In this document: positions 63,274-64,000 of the stretch, piece by piece
How positions within the stretch are numbered: the stretch's first letter is position 1
Layout: every line of letters starts with the position of its first letter
NCBI RefSeq assembly: GCF_000426825.1
Contig: NZ_AUGC01000004.1
Span: 1 to 64,000 of the forward strand
DNA: 64,000 nt
Reading direction: 5' to 3'
From: Thermonema rossianum DSM 10300
GTDB taxonomy: Bacteria > Bacteroidota > Bacteroidia > Cytophagales > Thermonemataceae
Translations under genes and position numbers: made by a program
The notes under the pieces: model-generated
The model's input: the letters and a program-made list of their open reading frames with translations, nothing else
The model's database searches: none
Told to the model about the DNA's origin: nothing

Positions 63274-64000
63274 TTACTGCGCATCCGGCTTGGTGCCGGT
63301 GCGGGGCGGCTCTTGATAAGGCGGCGGTGGTGAAGGGTGGTGCCAGGCATAGCCCTCTATTTGAGCCACCAATTGCCGCAATCCCTTGAAGGGGGTGTGG
63401 GGGTGTTGTAAAATGAGTTTTTGCGCTTGTGGCGTTTGAAAGACCTCATCCATACGGTTGACTGCTCCGGCGGGTATTTTGTGCGCCCGGAGTGCCTGCA
63501 ACAGCTCGTCTTTGTTCCATTGCAAGATAGCTTGGCGCAGGAGCGGCAGCAGCTCGTTGCGGTGGTGTACGCGCGCCGCATTGTCGCGAAAGCGCCTGTC
63601 CTCTGCCACGGTGCTCATGCCCAATACCTGACAAAGCGCCCGGAACTGTTTGTCTGTACCTACAGCCAACACAATTTCTTTGTTGTCGGCAGTGGGGAAT
63701 ACCGTGCCATAGGGAACAATGTTCGGGTGCTCGGAGCCTAAGCGACGGGGAACGGTACCTGTATTGAGATAGTTGGTAGCTTGGTTGGCCAGTGAGGCAA
63801 CGGCCGCTTCAAACAAGGACACATGCACATAAGCGCCCTTTCGCAAGCGCTCGCGCTGCCATAAGGCAATCAGCAGCCCCTCTTTCAGTTGGTGGGCAGC
63901 CAGCACATCTATTAGGGCAACAGGCATTTTGACGGGCCCGCCGCTACTTTCGCCATTCAGATAGGTAAAGCCTGCTTCGGCTTGTATGATGGCATCGTAT
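63274..64000 (-). CDS. CaiB/BaiF family III CoA-transferase, 5' part beyond window
   Basis: The C-terminal 242 codons of a family III CoA-transferase or racemase; the start lies past the right edge. Visible are AIIQAEAGFTYLNGESSGGP, VKMPVALIDVLAAHQLKEGL and SLFEAAVASLANQATNYL, then the typical EIVLAVGTDKQFRALCQVLG and HKIPAGAVNRMDEVFQTPQ. It moves CoA between acyl groups or racemises a methylacyl-CoA; the substrate cannot be told. The catalytic aspartate lies in the missing part. It ends 78 bases from the caspase gene start. Confidence 0.88.
   Translation of the reverse strand, partial: YDAIIQAEAGFTYLNGESSGGPVKMPVALIDVLAAHQLKEGLLIALWQRERLRKGAYVHVSLFEAAVASLANQATNYLNTGTVPRRLGSEHPNIVPYGTVFPTADNKEIVLAVGTDKQFRALCQVLGMSTVAEDRRFRDNAARVHHRNELLPLLRQAILQWNKDELLQALRAHKIPAGAVNRMDEVFQTPQAQKLILQHPHTPFKGLRQLVAQIEGYAWHHPSPPPPYQEPPRTGTKPDAQ

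Overview
The window reads as chromosomal DNA of a Bacteroidota bacterium, probably Cytophagales-like. This is an inference from gene content: a putative porin of the Bacteroidetes type, DUF4199 and DUF1573 proteins, an LptD / amidase / MCE cluster, 6-bladed beta-propeller lipoproteins, and several TAnnTTTG-type promoter elements. No rRNA, tRNA, transposase, integrase or CRISPR array was recognised. Genes are closely packed, and several convergent pairs overlap at their 3' ends.

Left part (1-16.1 kb). The minus strand starts with a TerY-P type signalling set: a vWA protein, a decayed second copy of it, a PP2C phosphatase, and a protein kinase cut by the window edge. Upstream of these, beyond an opposite-strand osmC-like gene and a DUF4199 membrane protein, lies an eight-gene minus-strand operon (15600 down to 4366). 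In transcription order it encodes a vWA-like lipoprotein, a small membrane protein, a tubulin/FtsZ-like protein, a 1126-residue actin/Hsp70-like ATPase, a membrane linker with a coiled coil, a MotA/ZorA-like channel with a very long coiled-coil tail, a MotB/ZorB-like OmpA-domain partner, and a retropepsin-like lipoprotein. The combination suggests an ion-driven, envelope-spanning machine joined to cytoskeletal NTPases. I do not recognise it as a named system, and it is the best candidate here for something new.

Middle part (16-48 kb). Two tandem POT peptide transporters with similar leaders are followed by envelope genes (MCE protein, cell-wall amidase, LptD, murB). Next come a small cassette of secreted proteins (Cys-rich peptide, beta-propeller lipoprotein, thioredoxin-like lipoprotein), an aromatic amino acid decarboxylase with a sensor kinase, and a porin. 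A 1767-residue Hsp90-like ATPase with a NO VEIN/DUF3883-like C-terminus (a defence-type architecture) is followed by nadE, a TPR protein, lipoproteins, an LpxL-like acyltransferase, an ECF sigma / anti-sigma pair, and a cas6-like gene with no CRISPR partners in the window.

Right part (48-64 kb). ychF and metF diverge from a shared promoter region. They are followed by a BatD/BatA-like pair, a surface-glycan glycosyltransferase group (one gene frameshifted) containing a Rof-like Rho inhibitor, a Fur-family regulator and a D-aminoacylase-like protein. Three signalling genes come next: a receiver-kinase, a sensor kinase, and a TPR-caspase whose stop overlaps the kinase start. A CaiB/BaiF CoA-transferase is cut by the right edge. 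A dispersed inverted repeat built on a TTTCGAGCG...GAGAAATCT core occupies three intergenic regions.
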